Shown: positions 1 through 5,120 of the stretch, piece by piece
How positions within the stretch are numbered: position 1 is the first letter of the stretch
Layout: the number at the start of each line of letters is the position of its first letter
Source: an uncultured Desulfobacterales bacterium
GTDB lineage: Bacteria; Desulfobacterota; Desulfobacteria; Desulfobacterales; JAFDCJ01
Assembly: GCA_945787595.1 (NCBI GenBank)
Contig: CALZJV010000461.1
Coordinates: forward strand, 1-5,291
Reading direction: 5' to 3'
Length of the DNA stretch: 5,291 nucleotides
Notes under the pieces: generated by a model
The model's database searches: none
What the model saw: the letters and a program-made list of their open reading frames with translations, nothing else
Told to the model about the DNA's origin: nothing
Program-made: the position numbers and the translations under genes

Positions 1-723
1 GAAGCCGCCTCGATTGCTATCATCGGAGGCGCCGATGGACCGACATCTATCTTCCTAACTGCGAAACTGGCGCCGCATCTCATCGGGCCTATTGCCATTG
101 CGGCCTATTCGTACATGGCGCTGATACCGGTTATTCAGCCGCCGATCATGAGACTATTTACCAGCCGGCAGGAACGCCTGATCAGAATGCCGCCAGGTCG
201 AGAAGTTTCCAGAAAGGAAATCCTCATATTTCCCGTGGTGGGAGTCATCCTGTGCTGTTTTCTGGCCCCGACCGCACTGCCGTTGCTCGGCATGCTGTTT
301 TTAGGAAACTTTTTAAAGGAATGCGGTGTCGTCAATCGCCTGGCAAATACGGCTCAATCGGCTATTATCGATACAGCTACCATTTTTCTCGGTTTCACGG
401 TGGGCTGCAGCACCCAAGGCGATGTGTTCCTGACGCCTAAATCTTTAGGTATATTCTTCCTGGGCTCCGTTGCATTTTCGATAGCCACCGCATCCGGTGT
501 CATTTTTGCCAAAATTATGAATTTATTTCTGAAAGAGAAGATAAATCCACTGCTGGGGGCTGCCGGCGTTTCCGCGGTACCCGGCTCAGCCCGGGAAGTT
601 CATTTGACCGGTCTAAAAGAGGATCCGACAAACTTTTTGCTGATGCATGGGATGGCATGCAACTCATCGGGTGTTATCGGCTCGGCCATTTGCGCCGGAA
701 TTTTATGGAGTTTTTTCATCTGA
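1..723 (+). CDS. Na+-pumping decarboxylase beta subunit (OadB/GcdB/MmdB family), 3' part
   Basis: The reading frame is open from base 1 and ends at TGA, giving the last 240 residues; the start is outside the window. This integral membrane subunit couples decarboxylation of carboxybiotin to Na+ export in oxaloacetate, methylmalonyl-CoA or glutaconyl-CoA decarboxylases. The family signature GGADGPT is at residues 9-15, with Asp12. Using remembered Klebsiella OadB numbering with a constant offset of 191, the functional residues all align: D203 (Asp12), Y229 (Tyr38), N373 (Asn182), G377 (Gly186), S382 (Ser191) and R389 (Arg198). Residues 182-194 read NPLLGAAGVSAVP, the helix VIII core. Hydrophobic segments lie near 26-47, 73-105, 148-170 and 213-240. 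About 191 N-terminal residues are missing, so the full length would be near 431, normal for the family. The last segment is divergent (ACNSSG where GPNVAG is usual). The beta sequence does not identify the substrate; the alpha and biotin-carrier subunits should lie upstream. Confidence 0.93.
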   Translation, partial: EAASIAIIGGADGPTSIFLTAKLAPHLIGPIAIAAYSYMALIPVIQPPIMRLFTSRQERLIRMPPGREVSRKEILIFPVVGVILCCFLAPTALPLLGMLFLGNFLKECGVVNRLANTAQSAIIDTATIFLGFTVGCSTQGDVFLTPKSLGIFFLGSVAFSIATASGVIFAKIMNLFLKEKINPLLGAAGVSAVPGSAREVHLTGLKEDPTNFLLMHGMACNSSGVIGSAICAGILWSFFI

Positions 724-725
724 TT

Positions 726-809
726 GTAAAAGTTCAGCCCCTAAGGCACTAAGCCACGAAGGTTATAATATCATTCTATTTATTTGTGCCTTAGTGGCTG
801 AACTTTTAC
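726..809. repeat. Long imperfect inverted repeat (24-bp arms, 36-nt spacer)
   Basis: The left arm (726-749) and right arm (786-809) are complementary at 23 of 24 positions; the only mismatch is C740 opposite T795. The arms begin GTAAAAGTTCAGCC and end CTAAGGCAC. The 36-nt spacer (750-785) is AT-rich towards its right side. The element starts 3 nt after the decarboxylase stop codon, so its transcript could fold into a long hairpin that ends or protects the mRNA. The right arm is followed only by CCTTTTAAC, a poor U-tract. The stem length and CACTAAG-type core look more like a dispersed repeat or small non-autonomous element than a classical terminator. No clear target-site duplication is visible. 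Confidence 0.75.
741..764 (+). repeat. Three 8-bp quasi-tandem units inside the inverted repeat
   Basis: Consecutive octamers read CTAAGGCA (741-748), CTAAGCCA (749-756) and CGAAGGTT (757-764). The first two differ at one base and the third is degenerate. The period begins in the left arm of the inverted repeat and runs into its spacer. The wording resembles the CACTAAGGCACGAAGG-type degenerate repeats that I recall from intergenic DNA of several Desulfobacterota; that resemblance is from memory, not a search. Confidence 0.5.
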
Positions 810-924
810 CTTTTAACTAATTTCTTAACCACTGGTAACTGACACTCAAAGCCTCCATGCCCATATAGTAAATTGATACCAATAAGAGCAAGAGCGTTTA
901 AGCAAATGATTGATGATTTTGTTA

Positions 925-954
925 TTGCCTTCACTTTGCTAACCCGCTAATAAT
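925..954 (+). promoter_or_regulatory. Weak sigma70-like promoter candidate for the ABM gene
   Basis: TTGCCT (925-930, 4 of 6 to the -35 consensus) is followed after 18 nt by AATAAT (949-954, 5 of 6 to the -10 consensus). It would start transcription near 961 and leave a leader of about 80 nt before the ABM start codon. In AT-rich DNA such a match arises easily by chance, so this is only a candidate. Confidence 0.25.
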
Positions 955-1028
955 ATTACGTGTGGAAAATTATGGAACAACTCTTGAAATAACCATATTT
1001 TTCAAACTCCTAAAATGTTACCTGGATT

Positions 1029-1036
1029 AAAGGAGG
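1029..1036 (+). promoter_or_regulatory. Strong Shine-Dalgarno that fixes the ABM gene start
   Basis: AAAGGAGG lies 5 nt before the ATG at 1042. It decides in favour of 1042 over the in-frame ATG at 1015, which has no purine-rich site before it and would put this motif inside the coding region. Confidence 0.85.
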
Positions 1037-1041
1037 CGGCC

Positions 1042-1344
1042 ATGCAAGCAAAAATTATTATCAAGCGGAAATTTATCAAAGGCAAGAAAAGAGAAATTAT
1101 TGCGTTGCTCAGGGAACTGCGCTCCGGGGCCCTTCAACAACCTGGGTATATTTCCGGTGAAACCTTGACATCGAGCGAAGATTCACAAACACTGGTGGTT
1201 ATCGGAAGCTGGCAAGACATGGATAGTTGGATTAATTGGAGAGAAAATGATACAAGAAAAACTTTAGAAAAAATGCTGGAAACCTACCAGGAAACATCAA
1301 GCGAATACCAGGAATTAACGTTAGGGACATTCATCGAGGACTAA
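1042..1344 (+). CDS. Small ABM-domain protein (antibiotic biosynthesis monooxygenase-like fold)
   Basis: This 100-residue protein matches the usual size and pattern of a single ABM / dimeric alpha-beta barrel domain. It starts with a charged first strand (AKIIIKRKF, 3-11), then a helix (18-29), the turn QPGYISGETL (33-42), a strand ending in the aromatic motif IGSWQDMDSWINW (54-66), a second helix (70-83) and a final strand. Members of this superfamily usually form dimers; some are monooxygenases or heme-degrading enzymes and many are uncharacterised. I see no residue set that fixes a substrate, so no reaction is assigned. There is no signal peptide or membrane segment. The ATG at 1042 is chosen because of the AAAGGAGG before it. 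The gene appears to stand alone and converges on the operon to its right, with only 21 nt between the two stop codons. Family assignment is by motif recognition. Confidence 0.82.
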   Translation: MQAKIIIKRKFIKGKKREIIALLRELRSGALQQPGYISGETLTSSEDSQTLVVIGSWQDMDSWINWRENDTRKTLEKMLETYQETSSEYQELTLGTFIED

Positions 1345-1365
1345 TCCGAAATCCACACTCTTGCT

Positions 1366-1710
1366 TTAATGCCCTTCTTTTCTTAACAACTCCTGGTGCC
1401 ACCGGGCAAAATCGTACATGCCGATAAACCGTTCATCGTCATTGATAATTCCCAGGGCCATTTCAAGAACCCCTCTGCCATAGGCATTGCTGTACTTTTC
1501 GGAACTGCGCGATTGTAGAAATTCTCTCACGAGCATCTGCGTGGTACGCTTGGTTTTATCTTTTCGAATATCGATGGGATCTTTGGGCTCTTCAAACGGA
1601 TCCCATTTATCATAGCCTTTTTTAAGAATATGCTTCTGGCGTCGCGGCGACATACTGTCAAACACTGCTTTTTTTCTACTTTCCGCTTCTTCAGGAGAAA
1701 ATTCACTCAT
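1366..1710 (-). CDS. Conserved-looking hypothetical protein, 114 residues, partner of the YkgJ-type gene
   Basis: I do not recognise a named domain. The protein is soluble, highly charged and free of cysteine, with no signal peptide or membrane segment. Its N-terminal half is rich in Lys/Arg/Asp/Glu (SPRRQKHILKKGYDKWDPFE, 21-40; then a PKDPIDIRKDKTKRTTQ stretch, 42-58). The C-terminal half is probably helical (MLVREFLQS, 59-67; NAYGRGVLEMALGIINDDE, 75-93; a Trp-containing helix near 98-110). The ATG overlaps the stop of the preceding cysteine-cluster gene (ATGA, 1707-1710), and a GAGG (1719-1722 on the minus strand) lies 8 nt upstream, so translation is probably coupled. My impression, from memory, is that homologues follow YkgJ-type genes in Desulfobacterales. 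A basic, compact protein could contact nucleic acid or a partner protein, but nothing here proves it. Confidence 0.85.
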   Translation of the reverse strand: MSEFSPEEAESRKKAVFDSMSPRRQKHILKKGYDKWDPFEEPKDPIDIRKDKTKRTTQMLVREFLQSRSSEKYSNAYGRGVLEMALGIINDDERFIGMYDFARWHQELLRKEGH

Positions 1711-2405
1711 TTCTTTTTCCTCGAACGACGCTTGGGGGCTTTTTCTTCCACCGGCTCGTCAGCGATTCCTAAAAACACGTCATCAAAATCCAATATCACG
1801 GCCGAAGATAGCGGCACGAGCAAGTCTGCCAGCTTAATATTTCTTGATTGGATGTCTCGCAGCAGTTCCGCAGATATTTGCTGCAACTTGCTGTGAACAG
1901 CATCCAGGTTAACCGTCGGATATTTCTCTCCCTCTTTGAACCCGGACTTACCGCAGGTGTGTCCGGCACCTCCGATTGCAGTCGGAACGCCGTAAAAGCG
2001 GCAGGTGATAGGACGATATTCATAGAGACTACATAGCTCTTTTTCATTCAAAAGCGGGCAGCGAACACGTTCAAGCGCCATTGCAGCAAGAATCTCACCT
2101 TCATTTTTGCCGGCCTGCAAATCGTTATATGCCTTGCGTTTGATTTTGTAAATTCGACGATCCGCTCGGTTGGATTTCTCAAGAAGTTCGGCCATATCTG
2201 AACCCTGGTATTTTTCATTGAACTTATGATGAATATAGAGTGCCTCGATCAACGTCAGGTCAAACAGGGCAAAACAGCAATCCGCACATTTTTCTTCACA
2301 TTGCACACAATCGGCATAGGCATTTTTCACCCGATCAAATACACCGTCCGCTTGGGCCACCAGTGCTTCGTATTTTTCAAAATATGATGTAAAGTCTACA
2401 CTCAT
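1707..2405 (-). CDS. YkgJ family cysteine-cluster protein (putative metal-binding)
   Basis: This 232-residue protein carries the CxxCxxxCxxCC cluster (Cys33, 36, 40, 43, 44) followed by the second half of the family pattern, RCPLLNEKELCSLYEYRPITCR (Cys116, 125, 135) and Cys151. These are the hallmarks of the CxxCxxCC / YkgJ family, proposed to bind zinc or an iron-sulfur centre; the true ligand and function are not established. A helical segment (about 50-115) separates the two cysteine groups, an insertion longer than in the smallest family members. The C-terminus is a strongly basic tail (KRRSRKKK, 225-232). There is no signal peptide. The ATG at 2405 is preferred because no alternative start lies between it and the in-frame stop upstream. 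AAAGGAG lies before it, with a long 13-nt spacing. It is the first gene of a two-gene operon, overlapping the 114-residue gene by 4 nt. Confidence 0.9.
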   Translation of the reverse strand: MSVDFTSYFEKYEALVAQADGVFDRVKNAYADCVQCEEKCADCCFALFDLTLIEALYIHHKFNEKYQGSDMAELLEKSNRADRRIYKIKRKAYNDLQAGKNEGEILAAMALERVRCPLLNEKELCSLYEYRPITCRFYGVPTAIGGAGHTCGKSGFKEGEKYPTVNLDAVHSKLQQISAELLRDIQSRNIKLADLLVPLSSAVILDFDDVFLGIADEPVEEKAPKRRSRKKK

Positions 2406-2418
2406 AGCTGTGTCAGAA

Positions 2419-2425
2419 CTCCTTT
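2419..2425 (-). promoter_or_regulatory. Ribosome binding site of the YkgJ-type gene, unusually far from the ATG
   Basis: On the minus strand AAAGGAG stands 13 nt before the ATG at 2405, longer than the usual 5-9 nt. No nearer in-frame ATG, GTG or TTG exists, so the start is kept and weak initiation is possible. Confidence 0.6.
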
Positions 2426-2436
2426 AACTGTTTTTG

Positions 2437-2465
2437 ATGATATTAAATAGCAGGTTTAGCCTCAA
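2437..2465 (-). promoter_or_regulatory. Sigma70-type promoter for the YkgJ-type operon
   Basis: On the minus strand TTGAGG (2465-2460, 4 of 6) is followed by exactly 17 nt and then TATCAT (2442-2437, 5 of 6). Transcription would start near 2430, giving a leader of about 25 nt that just includes the AAAGGAG site. The fit of spacing, leader and gene start makes this better than a chance match, but it is not proven. Confidence 0.5.
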
Positions 2466-2509
2466 ACCGACGAGTCGATAAGAAACATATACTGTTGGCG
2501 AAACGAGGC

Positions 2510-2541
2510 GATGCTGGATACTGGTTTCTGGATGCTGGATA
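2510..2541 (-). repeat. TGGATGC-type repeat, left member of an inverted pair
   Basis: GATGCTGGATA occurs twice, at 2510-2520 and 2531-2541, with a 21-nt period. Bases 2526-2540 (TTCTGGATGCTGGAT) are a perfect 15-bp reverse complement of 2755-2769. The strand is given opposite to the right-hand member because the two are inverted. Confidence 0.75.
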
Positions 2542-2745
2542 AAGAGCACCATCAAGAAACGTCATTGATCCGTTCTGTCACCTGCTTCGGCCGATTGAAA
2601 AAAGCGATTCATAATTTAGCCAAAAATCTGTAATCGTTTATGATGGTTTTTATACAAGACCTCACCCTTCAGAGTTTCTGTTTCATACAACGTACCAAAA
2701 ATGCTTGAAAAATCGCATCTGATAATGGTAGCATAAAACTATCGA

Positions 2746-2769
2746 GCATCCAGCATCCAGCATCCAGAA
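2746..2769 (+). repeat. GCATCCA x3 heptamer repeat, right member of an inverted pair
   Basis: Three perfect tandem copies of GCATCCA occupy 2746-2752, 2753-2759 and 2760-2766, followed by GAA. The last 15 bases (2755-2769) are complementary to 2526-2540 across a 214-nt gap. The unit is short enough to vary in copy number by slippage. Repeats of this wording are, as I recall, scattered in intergenic DNA of Desulfobacterota; this was not searched. Confidence 0.8.
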
Positions 2770-2798
2770 TCGTCACGAGCAGAAGTTTGTTCGCTATA

Positions 2799-2828
2799 CA
2801 AAAACTTGATAAATTCGTTAAGTTTTTG
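2799..2828 (-). terminator. Weak hairpin behind mnmE, possible terminator
   Basis: CAAAAACTT (2799-2807) and AAGTTTTTG (2820-2828) form a perfect 9-bp inverted repeat around a 12-nt loop, about 40 nt beyond the mnmE stop. On the minus strand the 3' arm supplies five U residues, but these belong to the stem, and the stem is AT-rich. It could help end the yidC-jag-mnmE transcript, but it lacks the GC-rich stem of a standard intrinsic terminator. Confidence 0.3.
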
Positions 2829-2845
2829 GCCCAATAACTGGTTAA

Positions 2846-2861
2846 TGTTTCACGTGAAACA
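2846..2861. promoter_or_regulatory. parS: parS centromere site (ParB/Spo0J binding)
   Basis: TGTTTCACGTGAAACA is a perfect match to the bacterial chromosomal parS consensus TGTTNCACGTGAAACA. It is embedded in a longer perfect 26-bp palindrome (2841-2866, 13-bp arms centred on 2853/2854). ParB loads here as a CTP-dependent clamp, spreads along DNA, and works with ParA and SMC in origin segregation. Such sites cluster near oriC, which fits the yidC-jag-mnmE neighbourhood. The palindrome ends at 2866, directly against the mnmE stop codon (2867-2869). It has no following U-tract, so a role as terminator is unlikely. The parA and parB genes are not in this window. Confidence 0.93.
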
Positions 2862-2866
2862 TTAAC

Positions 2867-4294
2867 TTATTTGCCGATGCAAAAACGGCTAAATATTTGA
2901 TTCAGAACGTCAACTTTTACATTGGTCCCCAGAATTTGTCCCAGGCAATCAATCGCTTCCTGAAGATTAATGGCAATCAGTTCCATGGGGGTTCCATTTT
3001 CAAGTTCGTGGTTGATGGTCTCAGATGCTCTGAGACTGTCCTCCATAAGCAGTTTTTGTCTCAGGTTGGGAACGATAGCAATTTCGATATCAATCGGATC
3101 CTTACCGAATCCGGTAAAGATCATTTTCTCTTTTAGGTGCTCCAGACCCCTGTCATACAGAGCCGAAATTTCCACAGAGTCTTTTCTCAACCAGGTATCC
3201 GGAAGCACAACAGGACATTCCCCGTTCACCAAATCGATTTTGTTAATCGCGATGATAAACGGTTTGGATTGTAACAGCTTAAATATCTTAAAATCCTCGG
3301 TTGTTAAAGGGCGGTTGGCTTCAATCATGAATATGGCCATATCGGCACCCTCGATGTTTTCTTTGGTTTTTTCAATACCGAGGGTTTCGATGGGATCATT
3401 GGTATCATGCAACCCGGCCGTATCGGCCAGGACAATCGGAAATCCCTTTATATTCAGCGTTTCTTCAATTGTATCCCGGGTTGTGCCGGGCACTGCGGTT
3501 ACAATTGCCCGATCCTTTTGAAGTAACCGGTTTAATAAGCTCGATTTCCCCACATTAGGTCGACCGACCACGGTCACTTTCAGCCCCTCGCGCAAAAAAT
3601 TGCCGTCCAGGTAGTCCTGAACCAACCGTTTCAGCGGTTTGATAACGTGCGCTTTAATCTCCCTGGCGGCAGCCGTCGGATCCAGTATATCTGCAACATC
3701 ATCCGGGAAGTCTATGCCGGCTTCAACTCGGGTTAAAAAATCTATCAAAAATTCTCGGATTTGCTCGACGCTTCCTTTTAATTGCCCCTTGATCTGAGCC
3801 GCTGCTGCTTGCAGCGACTTATCCGTGCGGGCGTTTATGAGATCGATGACCGCTTCGGCCTGGGTAAGATCGATTCGTCCGTTAAGAAAGGCTCTTTGGG
3901 TGAACTCACCGGGCTGGGCAATCCGCCCGCCCTGTCTTAAAACCAATTCAAGAATCGTATTTACAGCGATCTGACCGCCGTGGGCGTTAATCTCAACGAC
4001 ATCCTCTTTGGTGTAAGACCGGGGTGCTCTCATAACACAAAGCAATACCTCATCCACTACCCGCTGATTCTCGGGATCGATGATGTGGCCCAGATATAGC
4101 CTGTGTGATTGGAATCCAAATCGGGAATTATCCTTTGCGAAAGGTGATTTGTCGGGGGTGAACCTAAGTTTAGATTCAGCCGGGGAAAATATCGCTGTAG
4201 CAATCGAAACAGCCCTGGGCCCGGATAGTTTAATGATTCCGATTCCACCCTGGCCGCCGGGTGTGGCAATTGCCGCTATAGTGGAATTGTCCAT
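2867..4294 (-). CDS. mnmE: tRNA uridine-5-carboxymethylaminomethyl modification GTPase MnmE (TrmE)
   Basis: With MnmG this cytosolic GTPase places the (carboxymethyl)aminomethyl group on C5 of wobble uridine 34 in several tRNAs. The 475-residue protein is full length. It has an N-terminal folate-binding domain (1 to about 118, starting STIAAIATPGGQGGIGI), a helical domain (about 119-235 and the C-terminal part) and an inserted Ras-like G domain (about 236-390). G motifs are GRPNVGKSS (244-252), TTRD (271-274), DTAGL (291-295), NKID (351-354) and SAL (377-379). Glu303 aligns with the catalytic Glu282 of the E. coli enzyme. The C-terminal FCIGK (471-475) with its conserved Cys is intact. The ATG at 4294 matches family N-termini; the same frame reaches an ATG at 4402, but those 36 residues would overlap jag and look unlike MnmE. 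The start is 1 nt after the jag stop with no clear ribosome binding site, so coupled reinitiation is likely. mnmG does not follow. Confidence 0.98.
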   Translation of the reverse strand: MDNSTIAAIATPGGQGGIGIIKLSGPRAVSIATAIFSPAESKLRFTPDKSPFAKDNSRFGFQSHRLYLGHIIDPENQRVVDEVLLCVMRAPRSYTKEDVVEINAHGGQIAVNTILELVLRQGGRIAQPGEFTQRAFLNGRIDLTQAEAVIDLINARTDKSLQAAAAQIKGQLKGSVEQIREFLIDFLTRVEAGIDFPDDVADILDPTAAAREIKAHVIKPLKRLVQDYLDGNFLREGLKVTVVGRPNVGKSSLLNRLLQKDRAIVTAVPGTTRDTIEETLNIKGFPIVLADTAGLHDTNDPIETLGIEKTKENIEGADMAIFMIEANRPLTTEDFKIFKLLQSKPFIIAINKIDLVNGECPVVLPDTWLRKDSVEISALYDRGLEHLKEKMIFTGFGKDPIDIEIAIVPNLRQKLLMEDSLRASETINHELENGTPMELIAINLQEAIDCLGQILGTNVKVDVLNQIFSRFCIGK

Positions 4295-4295
4295 T

Positions 4296-5102
4296 TTATT
4301 GCGATCGCAACTGCTGTCTTTGCTTGCTATTTTTTTGGGGGAAAATAACCAATTTTCGCCTATAGCCCTCCCCCCTGCTTTTGGTGCGAATATCCGGATC
4401 ATCCTTTAGGGCCAGGTGAACAATTCTGCGATCATAAGCACTCAGTTGCCCCAACGAAATGGGTTTGCGGATTCGTTTCGATTTGTCAGCCAGACGTTCG
4501 GCAAGTTTTTCCAGATTGGTCTTTCTAGTCTCCAGATAGCCCTCGACATCGACCTGAACCCGAATTTTTTCATTGTGAGGACTGTGTTTGTTGACGATTT
4601 TTTCAACCAGTGACTGAATAGCATCAAGGGTTTGCCCTTTCTTTCCGATGAGAACGCCGGCATTACCGCCATTAATATTAAAAAAAAGCCGCTCGGAATT
4701 TTCTTCAGCCGATATTTCCGCATCGGTCGTGATCGAGTCAACGATGCGCTGCAAAACGGTTCGACCAAGATCTAAAGGATTTTCCTCAAATGAAATAGGT
4801 TGTGGCGCGTCAGAAGTGTTGTCTCCAATGAGTTGCCCCGGTGTGTTGATGTTCTCACCTAGAATTTCATCTTTCGCTCCCGAGTTTGGGAGTGAGACCC
4901 CATCTTCCGAAACAGGTTCTTTGGATATCTCAGGCAAATGGACCCGGATTTTTGCCTTTTTAACCATTGCCAAGCCAAAAATACCGCTGGATCCGTGAGA
5001 TAGAATATCATATCTGATTTTATCCGGCGCCAAATTGAGTTCTTCACATGCTTTCTCGATGGCTTTATCTATATTTTTTGCTGAAAATTCTAACGAAGAC
5101 AT
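4296..5102 (-). CDS. jag: Jag/KhpB RNA-binding protein (Jag_N, KH and R3H domains)
   Basis: This 268-residue protein shows the full Jag/KhpB/EloR architecture. A Jag_N domain (about 1-55) ends in SSGIFGLAMVKKAKIRV, the counterpart of the usual G-FG-(x)-KKA-I pattern. An acidic, probably disordered linker follows (about 58-105). A KH domain (about 110-188) carries the GKKG loop at 153-156, and an R3H domain (about 190-256) contains RRIVH (Arg225, His229) and the conserved GEGYRRKLVIFPQ close. The tail is basic and Gln-rich. In Firmicutes, relatives bind RNA and affect cell elongation and division; in Gram-negative bacteria the role is less clear. The ATG at 5102 is supported by GGAGG (5112-5116) 9 nt upstream. 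It starts 18 nt after the yidC stop and ends 1 nt before mnmE, so the three genes form one operon. Confidence 0.95.
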   Translation of the reverse strand: MSSLEFSAKNIDKAIEKACEELNLAPDKIRYDILSHGSSGIFGLAMVKKAKIRVHLPEISKEPVSEDGVSLPNSGAKDEILGENINTPGQLIGDNTSDAPQPISFEENPLDLGRTVLQRIVDSITTDAEISAEENSERLFFNINGGNAGVLIGKKGQTLDAIQSLVEKIVNKHSPHNEKIRVQVDVEGYLETRKTNLEKLAERLADKSKRIRKPISLGQLSAYDRRIVHLALKDDPDIRTKSRGEGYRRKLVIFPQKNSKQRQQLRSQ

Positions 5103-5111
5103 CGGGTATAA

Positions 5112-5116
5112 CCTCC
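5112..5116 (-). promoter_or_regulatory. Shine-Dalgarno of jag
   Basis: GGAGG on the minus strand lies 9 nt before the jag ATG, inside the 18-nt gap after the yidC stop codon. It shows that jag has its own initiation site although it is co-transcribed with yidC. Confidence 0.8.
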
Positions 5117-5120
5117 GTTA

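Larger units (their letters stand above)
724..1041. other. Intergenic region between the decarboxylase subunit and the ABM gene
   Basis: This 318-nt stretch has no convincing coding frame. It holds a long inverted repeat in its left third (726-809), then an AT-rich segment with a weak promoter-like pair (925-954) and the ribosome binding site of the next gene (1029-1036). Open frames inside it, such as a 14-codon frame from 906, lack a ribosome binding site and are not called. I see no RNA gene or riboswitch-like structure. Confidence 0.7.
2406..2866. other. 461-nt intergenic region between the YkgJ-type operon and mnmE
   Basis: No coding frame is supported here; the longest plausible small frame, 22 codons from 2640, has no ribosome binding site. 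From left to right the region holds a ribosome binding site and promoter for the YkgJ-type gene (2419-2465), an inverted pair of short GCATCCA/TGGATGC repeats (2510-2541 and 2746-2769) around about 200 nt of unremarkable AT-rich DNA, a weak hairpin (2799-2828) and the parS palindrome (2841-2866). Both flanking operons run leftward, so this is a gap between co-oriented transcription units. Confidence 0.75.

Noticed and set aside
764..769. Perfect TATAAT inside the spacer of the inverted repeat.
   Set aside because: The bases 17 nt upstream (CTAAGG region) do not resemble a -35 element, and no gene starts at a suitable distance.
961..969. TGTGGAAAA resembles a DnaA box (one mismatch to TGTGGATAA), suggesting oriC at 811-1014.
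   Set aside because: It is a single near-match with no cluster of boxes, no AT-rich 13-mers and no dnaA or dnaN nearby. oriC is probably close on the chromosome but not shown in this window.
981..1002. Short inverted repeat TTGAAA / TTTCAA before the ABM gene, a possible operator.
   Set aside because: Arms are only 6 bp with a 10-nt AT-rich spacer, expected by chance in this composition.
2640..2708. 22-codon open frame starting ATGATG in the mnmE-YkgJ gap.
   Set aside because: No ribosome binding site, no recognisable features, and length within chance expectation.
2841..2866. Reading the 26-bp palindrome as the mnmE terminator.
   Set aside because: It has no loop and no U-tract on the minus-strand side, and its core is the exact parS consensus.
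2970..3521. 183-codon open frame on the plus strand antisense to mnmE.
   Set aside because: It is a shadow of the well-supported mnmE frame, without a ribosome binding site or a recognisable domain.
4295..4402. 36-codon N-terminal extension of mnmE.
   Set aside because: It overlaps jag out of frame, and the MnmE family N-terminus aligns exactly at the ATG at 4294.
4442..4998. Several long alternative frames over jag on both strands.
   Set aside because: The jag frame has three recognisable domains and a good ribosome binding site; the others are frame shadows.
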